Shown here: positions 1 through 8,518 of the stretch, one piece after another
Layout: each line of letters opens with the position of its first letter
Numbering within the stretch: the stretch's first letter is position 1
Origin: Thiobacillus sp. UBA3361
Lineage (GTDB): Bacteria; Pseudomonadota; Gammaproteobacteria; Burkholderiales; Thiobacillaceae
DNA: 26,820 nucleotides
Assembly: GCA_002360535.1 (NCBI GenBank)
Contig: DEQR01000057.1
Location: forward strand, 1 to 26,820
Direction: 5' to 3'
Made by a program: the position numbers and the translations under genes
The notes under the pieces: model-generated
What the model was told of the DNA's origin: nothing
What the model saw: only the letters and a program-made list of their open reading frames with translations
The model's database searches: none

Positions 1-1035
1 GGCCTGCTGCACATCACCGACCTGGCCTGGCGCCGGGTCAAGCACCCGACCGAGGTGGTCAACGTCGGCGATGAAGTCACCGCCATGGTGCTCAAGTTCG
101 ATCAGGACAAGAACCGCGTCTCCCTGGGTCTGAAGCAGCTGGGCGAGGACCCCTGGGTCGGCCTGTCGCGCCGCTACCCCACCGGCACCCGCATGTTCGG
201 CAAGGTGGCCAACCTCACCGACTATGGCGCGTTCGTGGAGATCGAGCCGGGCATCGAGGGTCTGGTGCACGTGTCCGAGATGGATTGGACCAACAAGAAC
301 GTCAACCCCTCCAAGATGGTTTCCCTGGGTGACGAGGTGGAAGTCATGGTCCTGGAGATCGACGAGGACCGCCGCCGCATCTCCTTGGGCATGAAGCAGT
401 GCAAGGCCAACCCCTGGGAAGATTTCGCCTTGAGCTACAAGAAGGGCGACAAGGTGTCGGGTCAGATCAAGTCCATCACCGACTTCGGCATCTTTATCGG
501 CCTGCCGGGCGGCATCGACGGCCTGGTGCACCTCTCCGACCTGTCCTGGAACAAGACCGGCGAGGAAGCCCTGCGCGACTACAAGAAGGGTGAGGAAGTC
601 TCCGCCGTTGTCCTGGCCATCGACATGGAGAAGGAGCGTATCTCCCTGGGCATCAAGCAGATGGAAGGGGACCCCTTCAACTCCTATGTGGCCGTCAACG
701 ACAAGGGTGCCCTGGTTACCGGCACGGTCAAGTCCATGGACGCCAAAGGCGCGGTCATCCAGTTGAACGACGAGGTGGAAGGCTACCTGCGTGCTTCCGA
801 GGTGTCCCGCGACCGCGTCGAGGATATCCGCACCCACCTGAACGAGGGCGATACGGTGGAGGCCATGATCATCAACGTGGATCGCAAGAACCGCCAGATC
901 AACCTGTCCATCAAGGCCAAGGATTCAGCGGAACAGGCCAATGCCCTGCAGAAGATGGCCAGCGAGCAGTCCACCGGCACCACAAATCTGGGCGCCCTGC
1001 TCAAGGCGAAGCTGGACAACAAAAACGCTGAATAA
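1..1035 (+). CDS. rpsA: 30S ribosomal protein S1, C-terminal part (5' end outside window)
   Basis: This is the last 344 codons of ribosomal protein S1, which binds mRNA on the 30S subunit and helps load structured or SD-poor messages. The frame is open from base 1, so the gene begins upstream. By comparison with the six-repeat enterobacterial protein (about 557 aa), the window starts midway through repeat 3 (GLLHITDLAW) and carries repeats 4 to 6. Each repeat shows the S1/OB signature: LTDYGAFVEI...GLVHVSEMDW, ITDFGIFIGL...GLVHLSDLSW, and the more divergent MDAKGAVIQL...GYLRASEVSRDRVED. Each ends in an ISLG-KQ-like strand. A short polar tail follows. It ends 12 bases before ihfB, the usual rpsA-ihfB pairing. 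Identification is by motif recall and is near certain. Confidence 0.98.
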   Translation, partial: GLLHITDLAWRRVKHPTEVVNVGDEVTAMVLKFDQDKNRVSLGLKQLGEDPWVGLSRRYPTGTRMFGKVANLTDYGAFVEIEPGIEGLVHVSEMDWTNKNVNPSKMVSLGDEVEVMVLEIDEDRRRISLGMKQCKANPWEDFALSYKKGDKVSGQIKSITDFGIFIGLPGGIDGLVHLSDLSWNKTGEEALRDYKKGEEVSAVVLAIDMEKERISLGIKQMEGDPFNSYVAVNDKGALVTGTVKSMDAKGAVIQLNDEVEGYLRASEVSRDRVEDIRTHLNEGDTVEAMIINVDRKNRQINLSIKAKDSAEQANALQKMASEQSTGTTNLGALLKAKLDNKNAE

Positions 1036-1047
1036 CGGAGATTCGCC

Positions 1048-1332
1048 ATGACCAAGTCGGAGCTCATCGCCCGGCTGGCCGAACGCCATCCGCATCTGGT
1101 TGCCGCCGATGCGGAATTGGCGGTCAAGACCATCCTGGATGCCATGGTGATCAGTCTGGTCGAAGGCCGGCGCATCGAGATTCGTGGTTTTGGCAGCTTC
1201 AGCCTGAACTACCGGCCACCACGCCTCGGACGCAACCCCAAGACCGGGGAGAAGGTCGAGGTGGCTGGTAAATATGTGCCTCACTTCAAGGCTGGCAAGG
1301 AACTCCGGGACCGGGTCGATTACAGCGATTGA
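1048..1332 (+). CDS. ihfB: Integration host factor subunit beta
   Basis: This encodes the 94-residue beta subunit of IHF, a heterodimeric nucleoid protein that bends DNA sharply at specific sites in transcription, recombination and replication. The length matches the family (about 94 aa). The N-terminal helices begin MTKSELI. The beta-arm region carries IEIRGFGSFS and GRNPKTGEKV, with the DNA-intercalating proline at Pro64. The C-terminal PHFKAGKELRDRV is characteristic of the beta subunit rather than of HU or IhfA. The ATG is preceded by GGAG at a normal distance. It lies 12 bases after rpsA and is followed at once by a strong hairpin terminator, so rpsA-ihfB end as one transcript. Confidence 0.98.
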   Translation: MTKSELIARLAERHPHLVAADAELAVKTILDAMVISLVEGRRIEIRGFGSFSLNYRPPRLGRNPKTGEKVEVAGKYVPHFKAGKELRDRVDYSD

Positions 1333-1343
1333 CGTCAGCTGGG

Positions 1344-1376
1344 AACCAGGCGGCCGCAAGGCCGCCTGGTTTTTTT
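1344..1376 (+). terminator. Rho-independent terminator after ihfB
   Basis: A perfect GC-rich stem of 10 bp, CCAGGCGGCC (1346-1355) with GGCCGCCTGG (1360-1369), closes a GCAA loop and is extended by AA/TT. It is followed by a run of seven T (1370-1376). It lies 11 bases after the ihfB stop and separates rpsA-ihfB from the lapB operon. Confidence 0.95.
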
Positions 1377-1391
1377 ATGGGTCCGGAAAGG

Positions 1392-1397
1392 TACAAT
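1392..1397 (+). promoter_or_regulatory. Candidate -10 box of a sigma-70 promoter for the lapB operon
   Basis: TACAAT lies just after the ihfB terminator and 112 bases before the lapB ATG, in the context GGTACAATCGCGCC. The -35 would fall in the T-rich terminator tail and is poor, so this rests on the -10 match and position only. The 1377-1508 interval otherwise holds a small GGAACG...CGTTCC hairpin (1440-1457) and no convincing gene. Confidence 0.45.
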
Positions 1398-1508
1398 CGC
1401 GCCCATGCCCTGCATCCTGGATAGATCATCGCGACGGTGGGAACGTGGCCCCGTTCCATGCGGTGGCAGCATCCATCCCGCCGCCTTTCTTCAAGCCGAA
1501 CCTATCCC

Positions 1509-2664
1509 ATGGAAATAGAGACCTGGCATCTCCTGGTTCTCCCCCTGTTTTTCGTCATCGGCTGGCTGGCCGCCCGGGTGGACATCCGCCACCTGATGAA
1601 GGAATCCCGCGCCATCCCCGCGTCTTACTTCAAGGGCCTCAATTTCCTGCTCAACGAGCAGCCGGACAAGGCCATCGAGGCTTTTCTGGAAGTGGCCAAG
1701 CTGGACCCCGATACCCTGGAGTTGCACTTCGCCCTGGGCGCGCTGTTCCGGCGGCGGGGCGAATTGGATCGGGCCATCCGCATCCACCAGAACCTGGTGG
1801 ACCGCAGCGACCTGAACCAGGAACACCGGCAGAAGGCCCTGTTCGAACTGGGCCAGGATTTCTTCAAAGCGGGGCTGCTCGACCGCGCCGAGGACATCTT
1901 CAAGCGACTGGAAACCGGCATCCATGCGTTGGAGGCCCTGCGTCTGCTCAGGGATATCTACGTGCTGGAAAAGGATTGGGACCTGGCCATCGCCACCGTC
2001 AAGCGCCTGGACAAGCTGGGCAGCCCTTCGGGACACTCGGACCAGGCCCACTACCATTGCGAACGGGCGGTGAACGCCCTGCTGGCCGCGGATGAGTCCG
2101 CGGTGCGCGACCACCTGCAGCAGGCATTGCAGGTCAACCGCAAGTCGGTGCGGGCGCTCCAGTTGCTGGGGGACCTGGAGGCGCGCGCCGGGCATGACGA
2201 GCAGGCGATCAAGGCCTGGCGGGAGATCGAGCAGGTCAATCCGGCCTACCTTCCCATCGTGGCAGAGCGGATTTTCCAGGCCTACCGCCGTCTGGATAGG
2301 TCGCGCGAGGGCATCCAGTTGCTGCAGGGCTACCTGGCCCGTCAGCCCAGCGCCGACCTGTTCCACATCCTGTTCAACGCGATGGTGGAAAGCGAGGGCT
2401 GGTCCGCGGCCCGGCTCGCCTCCGGAGAGGAATTGAAACGCAATCCCAACCTGCGTGTCCTGGATGACTATCTGCAGGCCAGGACCGCCGCCAGCGAGGC
2501 GGAAAGCGATCTGGAAATCCGCATGGCGCAGGATTTGATCCACAATCAGGTCGGAAGGATGGCCCATTATCGGTGCGAACGCTGCGGGTTCAAGTCGGGC
2601 CAGTTTTTCTGGCAATGCCCGGCTTGTGCCGTCTGGGAGAGCATTCCCCCTGAAAGGGTCATGC

Positions 2665-2672
<8 letters not shown>
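1509..2672 (+). CDS. lapB: LPS assembly protein B (TPR protein with rubredoxin-like zinc tail)
   Basis: LapB (YciM) is an inner-membrane-anchored TPR protein that tunes LPS synthesis by promoting FtsH-dependent turnover of LpxC. I place the start at ATG 1509, giving 387 aa against 389 in E. coli; the upstream in-frame ATG at 1437 would add an unrelated arginine-rich stretch. Residues 5-24 form one hydrophobic N-terminal membrane segment. TPR-like helices follow from about residue 40 to 340, with conserved phrases such as FLLNEQPDKAIEAFL and LGALFRRRGELDRAIRIHQ. The C-terminus has YRCERCGF and WQCPACAVWE, two CxxC pairs of a rubredoxin-like zinc site. It overlaps pyrF by 8 bases. The usual small partner gene lapA is not present between ihfB and lapB. 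Confidence 0.95.
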
Positions 2673-3372
<700 letters not shown>

Positions 3373-3375
3373 GCA

Positions 3376-4698
3376 GTGAAGATAACCGTCATCGGAACCG
3401 GCTACGTGGGCCTGGTCACCGGGACCTGCCTGGCCGAGGTGGGCAACGAGGTGCTGTGCCTGGATGTGGATCCGCGCAAGATCGAAATCCTCAAATCCGG
3501 CGGCATCCCCATCTACGAGCCTGGCCTGCAGGACATGGTCAAGCGCAACGTGGCGGCCGGACGGCTGTTCTTCACCACCAACATCGAGGAATCGGTGCAT
3601 TTCGGCGACATCCAGTTCATCGCCGTGGGTACGCCGCCCGACGAGGATGGTTCGGCCGACCTGCAATACGTGGTGGCCGCGGCGCGCAACATCGCCCGCC
3701 ACATGACCGGCTTCAAGCTGGTGGTGGACAAGTCCACCGTGCCGGTGGGCACCGCCGACAAGGTCAAGGCGGCCATCAAGGACGAGCTGGAAAACCGCGG
3801 TGCCAATCTGGAGTACTGCGTCGCCTCCAACCCGGAATTCCTCAAGGAAGGCGCCGCGGTGGACGACTTCATGAAGCCTGACCGCATCGTCATCGGCACC
3901 GAGAGCGAGAAGGCCACCCAGCTGCTGCGCCAGCTCTACGCTCCGTTCCAGCGCAACCATGACCGACTGGTGGTGATGGACGTGCGTTCCGCCGAGCTCA
4001 CCAAGTACGCGGCTAACGCCATGCTGGCCACCCGCATCAGCTTCATGAACGAGCTGGCCATCCTGGCCGAGAAGCTGGGCGCCGACATCGAGCAGGTACG
4101 CCACGGCATCGGCTCCGACCCGCGCATCGGTTACCACTTCCTGTACGCCGGCTGCGGCTACGGCGGCTCCTGCTTCCCCAAGGACGTGCAGGCCTTGCGC
4201 CGCACGGCCCAAGAGAACGGCATCCCGGTGCGCGTGCTGGATGCGGTGGAAGAGGCCAACGAGGTGCAGAAGAGCGTGCTATTGCGGAAGCTGGTCGCCC
4301 GCTTCGGCGAGGACTTGGCCGGCAAGCGTTTCGCCATGTGGGGCCTGGCCTTCAAACCCAATACCGACGACATGCGCGAGGCCCCCAGCCGCACAGTCCT
4401 CAAGGGCCTGTGGGAACGGGGCGCCAGCGTGTCCGCCTACGACCCGGCCGCCATGGAGGAGGCCCGGCGCGTCTTCGGCGAACGGGCCGACCTGCAGCTG
4501 GTGGACAGCCCCATGGACGCCCTCAAGGGGGCCGACGCCCTGATCATCGTCACCGAATGGAAGGTGTTCCGCAGCCCCAACTTCGACACCATGAAGCAAC
4601 TGCTCAGGAATCCCGTCGTCTTCGACGGCCGTAATCTCTATGACCCGCCGATGATGCGCGCGGCAGGCTTCGAGTACTTTCCCATCGGACGTCAATGA
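3376..4698 (+). CDS. ugd: UDP-glucose 6-dehydrogenase
   Basis: Ugd oxidises UDP-glucose twice with NAD+ to give UDP-glucuronate, a precursor for LPS modification and exopolysaccharides. The 440-residue protein starts at GTG 3376, with AGGAG at 3364-3368 inside the pyrF end. The N-terminal Rossmann motif is VIGTGYVGLVTG. KSTVPVGT and NPEFLKEGAAV lie in the middle. The catalytic cysteine is Cys266 in YGGCFPKDVQ-type context (GGSCFPKDV). The C-terminal UDP-binding domain has WGLAFKPNTDDMREAPS and VFDGRNLYDP. Its stop overlaps the hldA start by ATGA. Which polysaccharide it feeds cannot be told from this window. Confidence 0.96.
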   Translation: MKITVIGTGYVGLVTGTCLAEVGNEVLCLDVDPRKIEILKSGGIPIYEPGLQDMVKRNVAAGRLFFTTNIEESVHFGDIQFIAVGTPPDEDGSADLQYVVAAARNIARHMTGFKLVVDKSTVPVGTADKVKAAIKDELENRGANLEYCVASNPEFLKEGAAVDDFMKPDRIVIGTESEKATQLLRQLYAPFQRNHDRLVVMDVRSAELTKYAANAMLATRISFMNELAILAEKLGADIEQVRHGIGSDPRIGYHFLYAGCGYGGSCFPKDVQALRRTAQENGIPVRVLDAVEEANEVQKSVLLRKLVARFGEDLAGKRFAMWGLAFKPNTDDMREAPSRTVLKGLWERGASVSAYDPAAMEEARRVFGERADLQLVDSPMDALKGADALIIVTEWKVFRSPNFDTMKQLLRNPVVFDGRNLYDPPMMRAAGFEYFPIGRQ

Positions 4699-5621
4699 GC
4701 ATGCGGCGCGACCTCTTCTCCCGGGCAAGGGTGCTGGTGGTAGGCGATGCCATGCTGGACCGCTACTGGTTCGGCGAGGTCTCTCGTATCTCGCCGGAGG
4801 CGCCCGTGCCGGTGGTGCAGGTCAACCGCATCGAGGAGCGCCTCGGCGGCGCGGCCAACGTGGCGCGCAATGCGGCCGCGCTCGGGGCTCGGGCCTATCT
4901 GTTGTCGGTGGTGGGCCAGGACGAGGCGGGCGATGCGCTGGCCCGGCTGCTGGAGCAGGAGGCGGTGGGCGCCGGCTTGTCCCGCGATCCCGACATCACC
5001 ACCACCGTGAAGCTGCGCGTCATCGGCCGCCAGCAGCAACTGCTGCGCATGGACTTCGAGGCCCGGCCGACCTATGAGGCGTTCTCGGAGAAGCTGCAGG
5101 AATTCCACGCCCGGCTGGAGGACTGCGACTGCGTGGTGCTCTCGGACTATGGCAAGGGCGGGCTGACCCACTTCGGCGCCATCATCGAGTCCGCCAACCA
5201 GGCCGGCAAGCCTGTCCTGGTCGATCCCAAGGGGGACGACTGGGAACGCTACCGGGGCGCCACCCTGATCACCCCCAATCTGGCCGAATTCCGCCAGGTG
5301 GCCGGCAATTGGCTGGACGAGGCCGGCCTGGCCGCCCGCGCCCAGGGCATCCGCAGCCGGTTCGAGATCAAATCCCTGCTGCTGACCCGTGGTGAGGGCG
5401 GCATGACGCTGTTCGACGAACAGGGCGCGCACCATCAGCCTGCCGAGGCGCGTGAGGTGTATGACGTCACCGGCGCGGGCGACACCGTCATCGCCACCAT
5501 GGCCGTGGCCTTGGCTGCCGGCCTGCCGCAGACGGACGCCATGCGCCTCGCCAACCGCGCCGCCGGTGTCGTGGTCGGCAAGTTCGGTACCGCCGTGGCC
5601 ACGCCCGAAGAACTTTTCTGA
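4695..5621 (+). CDS. hldA: D-glycero-beta-D-manno-heptose-7-phosphate kinase (kinase-only HldE N-domain)
   Basis: This PfkB-family kinase phosphorylates heptose 7-phosphate to the 1,7-bisphosphate in the ADP-heptose pathway for LPS inner core. It has 308 aa and covers only the kinase half of enterobacterial HldE (RfaE); the adenylyltransferase half (rfaE2/hldC) is not fused and not in this window. Visible features are VVGDAMLDRYWFG, the substrate loop RLGGAANVARNAAAL, LSDYGKGGL, and the ATP-site signature DVTGAGDTVIA with the catalytic base Asp263. The start overlaps the ugd stop by ATGA; a second ATG two codons on is also possible. Lying between ugd and cysM, it belongs to the envelope operon. 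Confidence 0.93.
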   Translation: MSMRRDLFSRARVLVVGDAMLDRYWFGEVSRISPEAPVPVVQVNRIEERLGGAANVARNAAALGARAYLLSVVGQDEAGDALARLLEQEAVGAGLSRDPDITTTVKLRVIGRQQQLLRMDFEARPTYEAFSEKLQEFHARLEDCDCVVLSDYGKGGLTHFGAIIESANQAGKPVLVDPKGDDWERYRGATLITPNLAEFRQVAGNWLDEAGLAARAQGIRSRFEIKSLLLTRGEGGMTLFDEQGAHHQPAEAREVYDVTGAGDTVIATMAVALAAGLPQTDAMRLANRAAGVVVGKFGTAVATPEELF

Positions 5622-5650
5622 CCGGCCGCAGTGGGCCGATGGGAGGCATC

Positions 5651-6538
5651 GTGTACAAGACCCTCGAGGATTTCGTCGGCAACACCCCCCTGGTGCGCCT
5701 CAGGCACCTGCCGGGGCAGACCTCCAACGTGGTGCTGGTCAAGCTGGAGGGCAACAACCCGGCCGGCTCGGTGAAGGATCGTCCCGCCTTGTCCATGATC
5801 GCCAAGGCCGAGGCCCGCGGCGAGATCAAGCCCGGCGACACCCTCATCGAGGCCACCAGTGGCAACACCGGCATCGCCCTGGCCATGGCTGCCTCCATGA
5901 AGGGCTACCGCATGATCCTCATCATGCCCGAACACCTGTCCATCGAGCGCCGCCAGTCCATGCGCGCCTTCGGCGCCGAACTGCTGCTCACCCCCAAGGC
6001 CGGTGGCATGGAAGCCGCCCGGGATCTGGCGGACAAGCTGGTGGCGGAGGGCAAGGGCATCATGCTGGACCAGTTTTCCAATCCGGATAACCCGGCCGCC
6101 CACTACGAGGCCACGGGGCCGGAAATCTGGCGCGACACCGAAGGCAAGATCACCCATTTCGTCTCCAGCATGGGTACCACCGGCACCATCATGGGCTGTG
6201 CGAAATACCTCAAGGAGATGAACCCTGATATCCAGATCGTGGGTGTGCAACCGGAGGAGGGCGCCCAGATACCCGGCATCCGCAAGTGGCCGGAGGCATA
6301 CCTGCCCAAGATCTGCGATTTCTCCCGTATCGACCGCATGATCTACGTGGGCCAGGCCGAGGCGGAGGAGACCACCCGGCGGCTGGCTCGGGAGGAGGGC
6401 ATCTTCGCCGGCATCTCTTCGGGTGGTGCGTTATGGGCCGCGCTTCAACTCAGCAAGGAGGTGGAGAACGCGGTCATCGTCTCCATCGTTTGCGACCGGG
6501 GGGACCGCTACCTATCGACTGGGGTGTTTCCGGCGTAG
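5651..6538 (+). CDS. cysM: Cysteine synthase B (O-acetylserine sulfhydrylase)
   Basis: CysM is a PLP enzyme that makes cysteine from O-acetylserine and sulfide, or S-sulfocysteine from thiosulfate. I choose GTG 5651 (295 aa) because GGGAGG sits 4 bases upstream and the protein then begins like its homologues (YKTLEDFVGNTPLVRL); ATG 5639 would add four residues without a good SD. The PLP lysine is Lys42 in NPAGSVKDR. The phosphate-binding loops are EATSGNTGIALA and GTTGTIMG. The end, CDRGDRYLSTGVF, and EEGAQIPGIRKW identify CysM rather than CysK. It is the last gene of the operon and faces a DsrE-like gene across palindromic DNA. Confidence 0.95.
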   Translation: MYKTLEDFVGNTPLVRLRHLPGQTSNVVLVKLEGNNPAGSVKDRPALSMIAKAEARGEIKPGDTLIEATSGNTGIALAMAASMKGYRMILIMPEHLSIERRQSMRAFGAELLLTPKAGGMEAARDLADKLVAEGKGIMLDQFSNPDNPAAHYEATGPEIWRDTEGKITHFVSSMGTTGTIMGCAKYLKEMNPDIQIVGVQPEEGAQIPGIRKWPEAYLPKICDFSRIDRMIYVGQAEAEETTRRLAREEGIFAGISSGGALWAALQLSKEVENAVIVSIVCDRGDRYLSTGVFPA

Positions 6539-6563
6539 CGCTTGGACTCGGGTCGGGCGGAAG

Positions 6564-6621
6564 GGCGAAGCGTTAACCGCCGAATGAATCCGGTCGTGCT
6601 TCCGGCGGGTTGCGCTTCGCC
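6564..6621. repeat. Nested extragenic palindrome between convergent cysM and the DsrE-like gene
   Basis: GGCGAAGCG (6564-6572) pairs perfectly with CGCTTCGCC (6613-6621). Inside it, CCGCCG (6577-6582) pairs with CGGCGG (6603-6608). The outer flanks TCGGG and CCCGA add weaker pairing. There is no T-tract, so it is not a textbook terminator, though it may act as a bidirectional one or be a REP-like dispersed palindrome. Whether it recurs in the genome cannot be seen here. Confidence 0.5.
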
Positions 6622-6644
6622 GACCTGCCCGACACATCCTTTTC

Positions 6645-7178
6645 TCAGTACCCGCCGATATAGGCGTAACCGTCGTTCTGCAGCTTGATCAGCCGGGTGT
6701 AGCCGTCGTGGACGATGGCTACGTTGGGCAGAACATCGCCGGGTTTCCAGCCCTTGCTCTTCATCGCGCTGTGGCAGATTTCCACGCTGACGCCCAGATC
6801 GATCAGGTCCTGGACGATCTTGGCGTTGGGGTTGACGGCGAAGGGGTCGTTGACCGAGGTTTGGTAGGTCTCGTCCTTGAGCAGCATAACCGCCGCGTCG
6901 CCGTGCAACACCAGGTGGGCATCCACCTGTCTGGGCGACACGCCCTGTTTGCCGAAGGCCTCATACAGACCGCGGGCGTAGTACAGGCCGCGGGAGATGC
7001 CGGCGGCGAGCTTGTCGCTGGAGATGTCATAGACCACCCGATAGACCCCGCCCGGCTCAACCTTCACCAGTGGCCGGGTGTCCGTGGCGGGCGAAGCGTC
7101 CGCAGCATGCAGTGCCGGGGGAAGCATGGCGGCGGTGGCGAACAGCAGCGTCAGCAGACTGGATACGGGTTTGCGCAT
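6645..7178 (-). CDS. Exported DsrE-family protein (periplasmic, single cysteine)
   Basis: The 177-residue protein begins at ATG 7178 with GAGGAG a few bases upstream, 14 bases after the RsmI-like gene. Residues 1-25 look like a Sec signal peptide: basic MRKP, a hydrophobic core, and ALHA before ADA. The mature part resembles DsrE/DsrF-like sulfur-relay folds: VYRVVYDIS, a long helix, DAHLVLHGDAAVMLL, then KIVQDLIDLGVSVEICHSAMKSK. Its only cysteine is Cys135, at the place where DsrE-family proteins carry their reactive Cys. DsrE proteins bind or transfer sulfane sulfur, or assist sulfur oxidation; an exported one would act in the periplasm. The exact role is unknown. It is the last gene on this strand and is convergent with cysM, which may or may not be meaningful. 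Confidence 0.8.
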   Translation of the reverse strand: MRKPVSSLLTLLFATAAMLPPALHAADASPATDTRPLVKVEPGGVYRVVYDISSDKLAAGISRGLYYARGLYEAFGKQGVSPRQVDAHLVLHGDAAVMLLKDETYQTSVNDPFAVNPNAKIVQDLIDLGVSVEICHSAMKSKGWKPGDVLPNVAIVHDGYTRLIKLQNDGYAYIGGY

Positions 7179-7192
7179 GGCGGTCTCCTCTC

Positions 7193-7924
7193 TCAATTTC
7201 GTCCTTGCCGCCAGAGCAGAAAAACACAGGGGCGGCGGTCGATATCCGGCGGATGGGTGGGCCATTCCTCCAGCCGGCGGGTGGCGATGCCCTCCGTGTC
7301 CGTGCTCAGGTCCCAGGCCAGGGTCAGCCAGGTATCCGGGCGGCAGGCGGCCACCAGGGTGTCCAGCATGGCCCGGTTGCGGTAGGGCGTCTCGATAAAG
7401 ACCTGGACGGCGTCTTCGCGTTCCGCGCGTTTCTCCAATTCGCGCAGGCTTTTTGCCCGCTCCTCGGGCTTGGCGGGTAGATAGCCGTGGAAGGCGAAGC
7501 GCTGGCCCACTAGGCCGGAGGCCATCAGGGCCAGCAGGATGGAGGAGGGGCCGACCAGGGGTTTGACCCGGACGCCATGGCGGTGGGCCATGCGTACCAG
7601 GTCGGCGCCAGGATCTGCCACCGCCGGGCAGCCCGCCTCGGACAGCAGTCCCACGTCCCGTCCCTCCAGCAGGGGTTGGAGAAGGGGTACCAGGGCGGCC
7701 TTCGGGGTGTGTTCGTTCAGCTCCAGCAGGGTGAGTTGCTGGAGGGGCAGGGCAGTACCCACCTGTTTGAGGAAGGCGCGCGCGGTCTTGGGGTGTTCGA
7801 CGATGAAGGTGGCGAGGCGGGCGGCAACGCGTCGGGTCTCTTCGGGTAGCACCCAATCGAGGGGAGTGTCGCCCAGCGGAGTCGGAATCAGGTAAAGGGT
7901 GCCGGTTGAAGCCTCACCCCTCAC
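7193..7924 (-). CDS. RsmI-like SAM-dependent methyltransferase (tetrapyrrole methylase fold)
   Basis: This 243-residue protein belongs to the tetrapyrrole (corrin/porphyrin) methylase superfamily that includes RsmI, the 16S rRNA C1402 2'-O-methyltransferase. It starts at GTG 7924, with GGGGAG in the end of maf as its SD. Visible signatures are GTLYLIPTPLGD at the start, LLSEAGCPAVADPGADLV (RsmI has SDAGTP..NDPG here) and LVGPSSILLALMASGL. The RsmI EDTRHT segment is replaced by IVEHPKTARAF, and the RsmI C-terminal extension is missing. It is therefore probably the shorter RsmI-like paralogue rather than RsmI itself, and its substrate is unproven. It lies 3 bases after maf and 14 before the DsrE-like gene, so it is operonic with both. 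Confidence 0.88.
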   Translation of the reverse strand: MRGEASTGTLYLIPTPLGDTPLDWVLPEETRRVAARLATFIVEHPKTARAFLKQVGTALPLQQLTLLELNEHTPKAALVPLLQPLLEGRDVGLLSEAGCPAVADPGADLVRMAHRHGVRVKPLVGPSSILLALMASGLVGQRFAFHGYLPAKPEERAKSLRELEKRAEREDAVQVFIETPYRNRAMLDTLVAACRPDTWLTLAWDLSTDTEGIATRRLEEWPTHPPDIDRRPCVFLLWRQGRN

Positions 7925-7927
7925 GCT

Positions 7928-8518
7928 TCACTCCCCACGCCAGGTCAGCACGTCCAGCCCCTCGTTGGCCAGCATCTCGGTGAGCTTGATAAGGGGCAGG
8001 CCGACCAGGGCGTTGGGGTCTTCGGTCTCGTAGCGGGCAATGAGGGCGATGCCGAGGGATTCGCTGCGGGCGCTGCCGCAGCAGTTGTAGGGCTGGTCCT
8101 TGCGCAGGTAGGACTCGATCTGGGCGTCGCTGTACTCGCGCATGATCAGGCGCACCGGCACGTTGGCGGTTTGCGCGCCGCCGCTCCGGGCGTTGAGCAG
8201 GGTCAGGGCGGTGTGGAATTCCAGGGTCTTGCCGCGCATGCGCCTGAGTTGGTCCACCGCCTTTTCGTGGCTGCCCGGTTTGCCCAACTGTATGCCTTCC
8301 AGTAGTGCCACTTGGTCGGAGCCGATGATCAGGGCGTCCGGATACCGCTCCGCCACCGCCTTCGCCTTGAGCAGGGAAAGCCGTTGCGCGGTGTCGTCCG
8401 GGGATTCCCCCGGCAGGGGGGTTTCGTCCACGTCCGGAGCGGCGACTTCGAACGGCACGCCCAGGCGCGCGAGCAATTCACGGCGGTAGGGGGAGGTGGA
8501 GGCGAGGACGAGTTTCAA
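7928..8518 (-). CDS. yceF: Maf/YceF nucleotide pyrophosphatase (probably 7-methyl-GTP type)
   Basis: This is a Maf-family house-cleaning enzyme that hydrolyses modified nucleoside triphosphates; the YceF branch prefers 7-methyl-GTP. It has 196 aa, family-typical. The start KLVLASTSPYRRELL matches the family N-terminus, and the central motifs are DVDETP, IIGSDQVALL and GKP, with ARSESLGIAL and NALVGLPLIKL near the end. The QVALL and SARSESLG forms resemble YceF rather than the dTTPase YhdE. The start codon is TTG (8516-8518), the only sensible choice, and it lies inside a TTCAAGG heptamer array with no SD visible upstream. It heads maf - RsmI-like - DsrE-like, possibly with readthrough from pycB. 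Confidence 0.92.
   Translation of the reverse strand: MKLVLASTSPYRRELLARLGVPFEVAAPDVDETPLPGESPDDTAQRLSLLKAKAVAERYPDALIIGSDQVALLEGIQLGKPGSHEKAVDQLRRMRGKTLEFHTALTLLNARSGGAQTANVPVRLIMREYSDAQIESYLRKDQPYNCCGSARSESLGIALIARYETEDPNALVGLPLIKLTEMLANEGLDVLTWRGE

Noticed and set aside
1404..1517. A 37-codon ORF just after the lapB promoter candidate, overlapping the lapB start
   Set aside because: Considered as lapA or a leader peptide: it has no membrane segments and no SD, so it is not supported.
7179..7856. In-frame upstream extension of the DsrE-like gene through the methyltransferase gene
   Set aside because: It is an out-of-phase reading of the methyltransferase; ATG 7178 has a good SD and starts a signal peptide.
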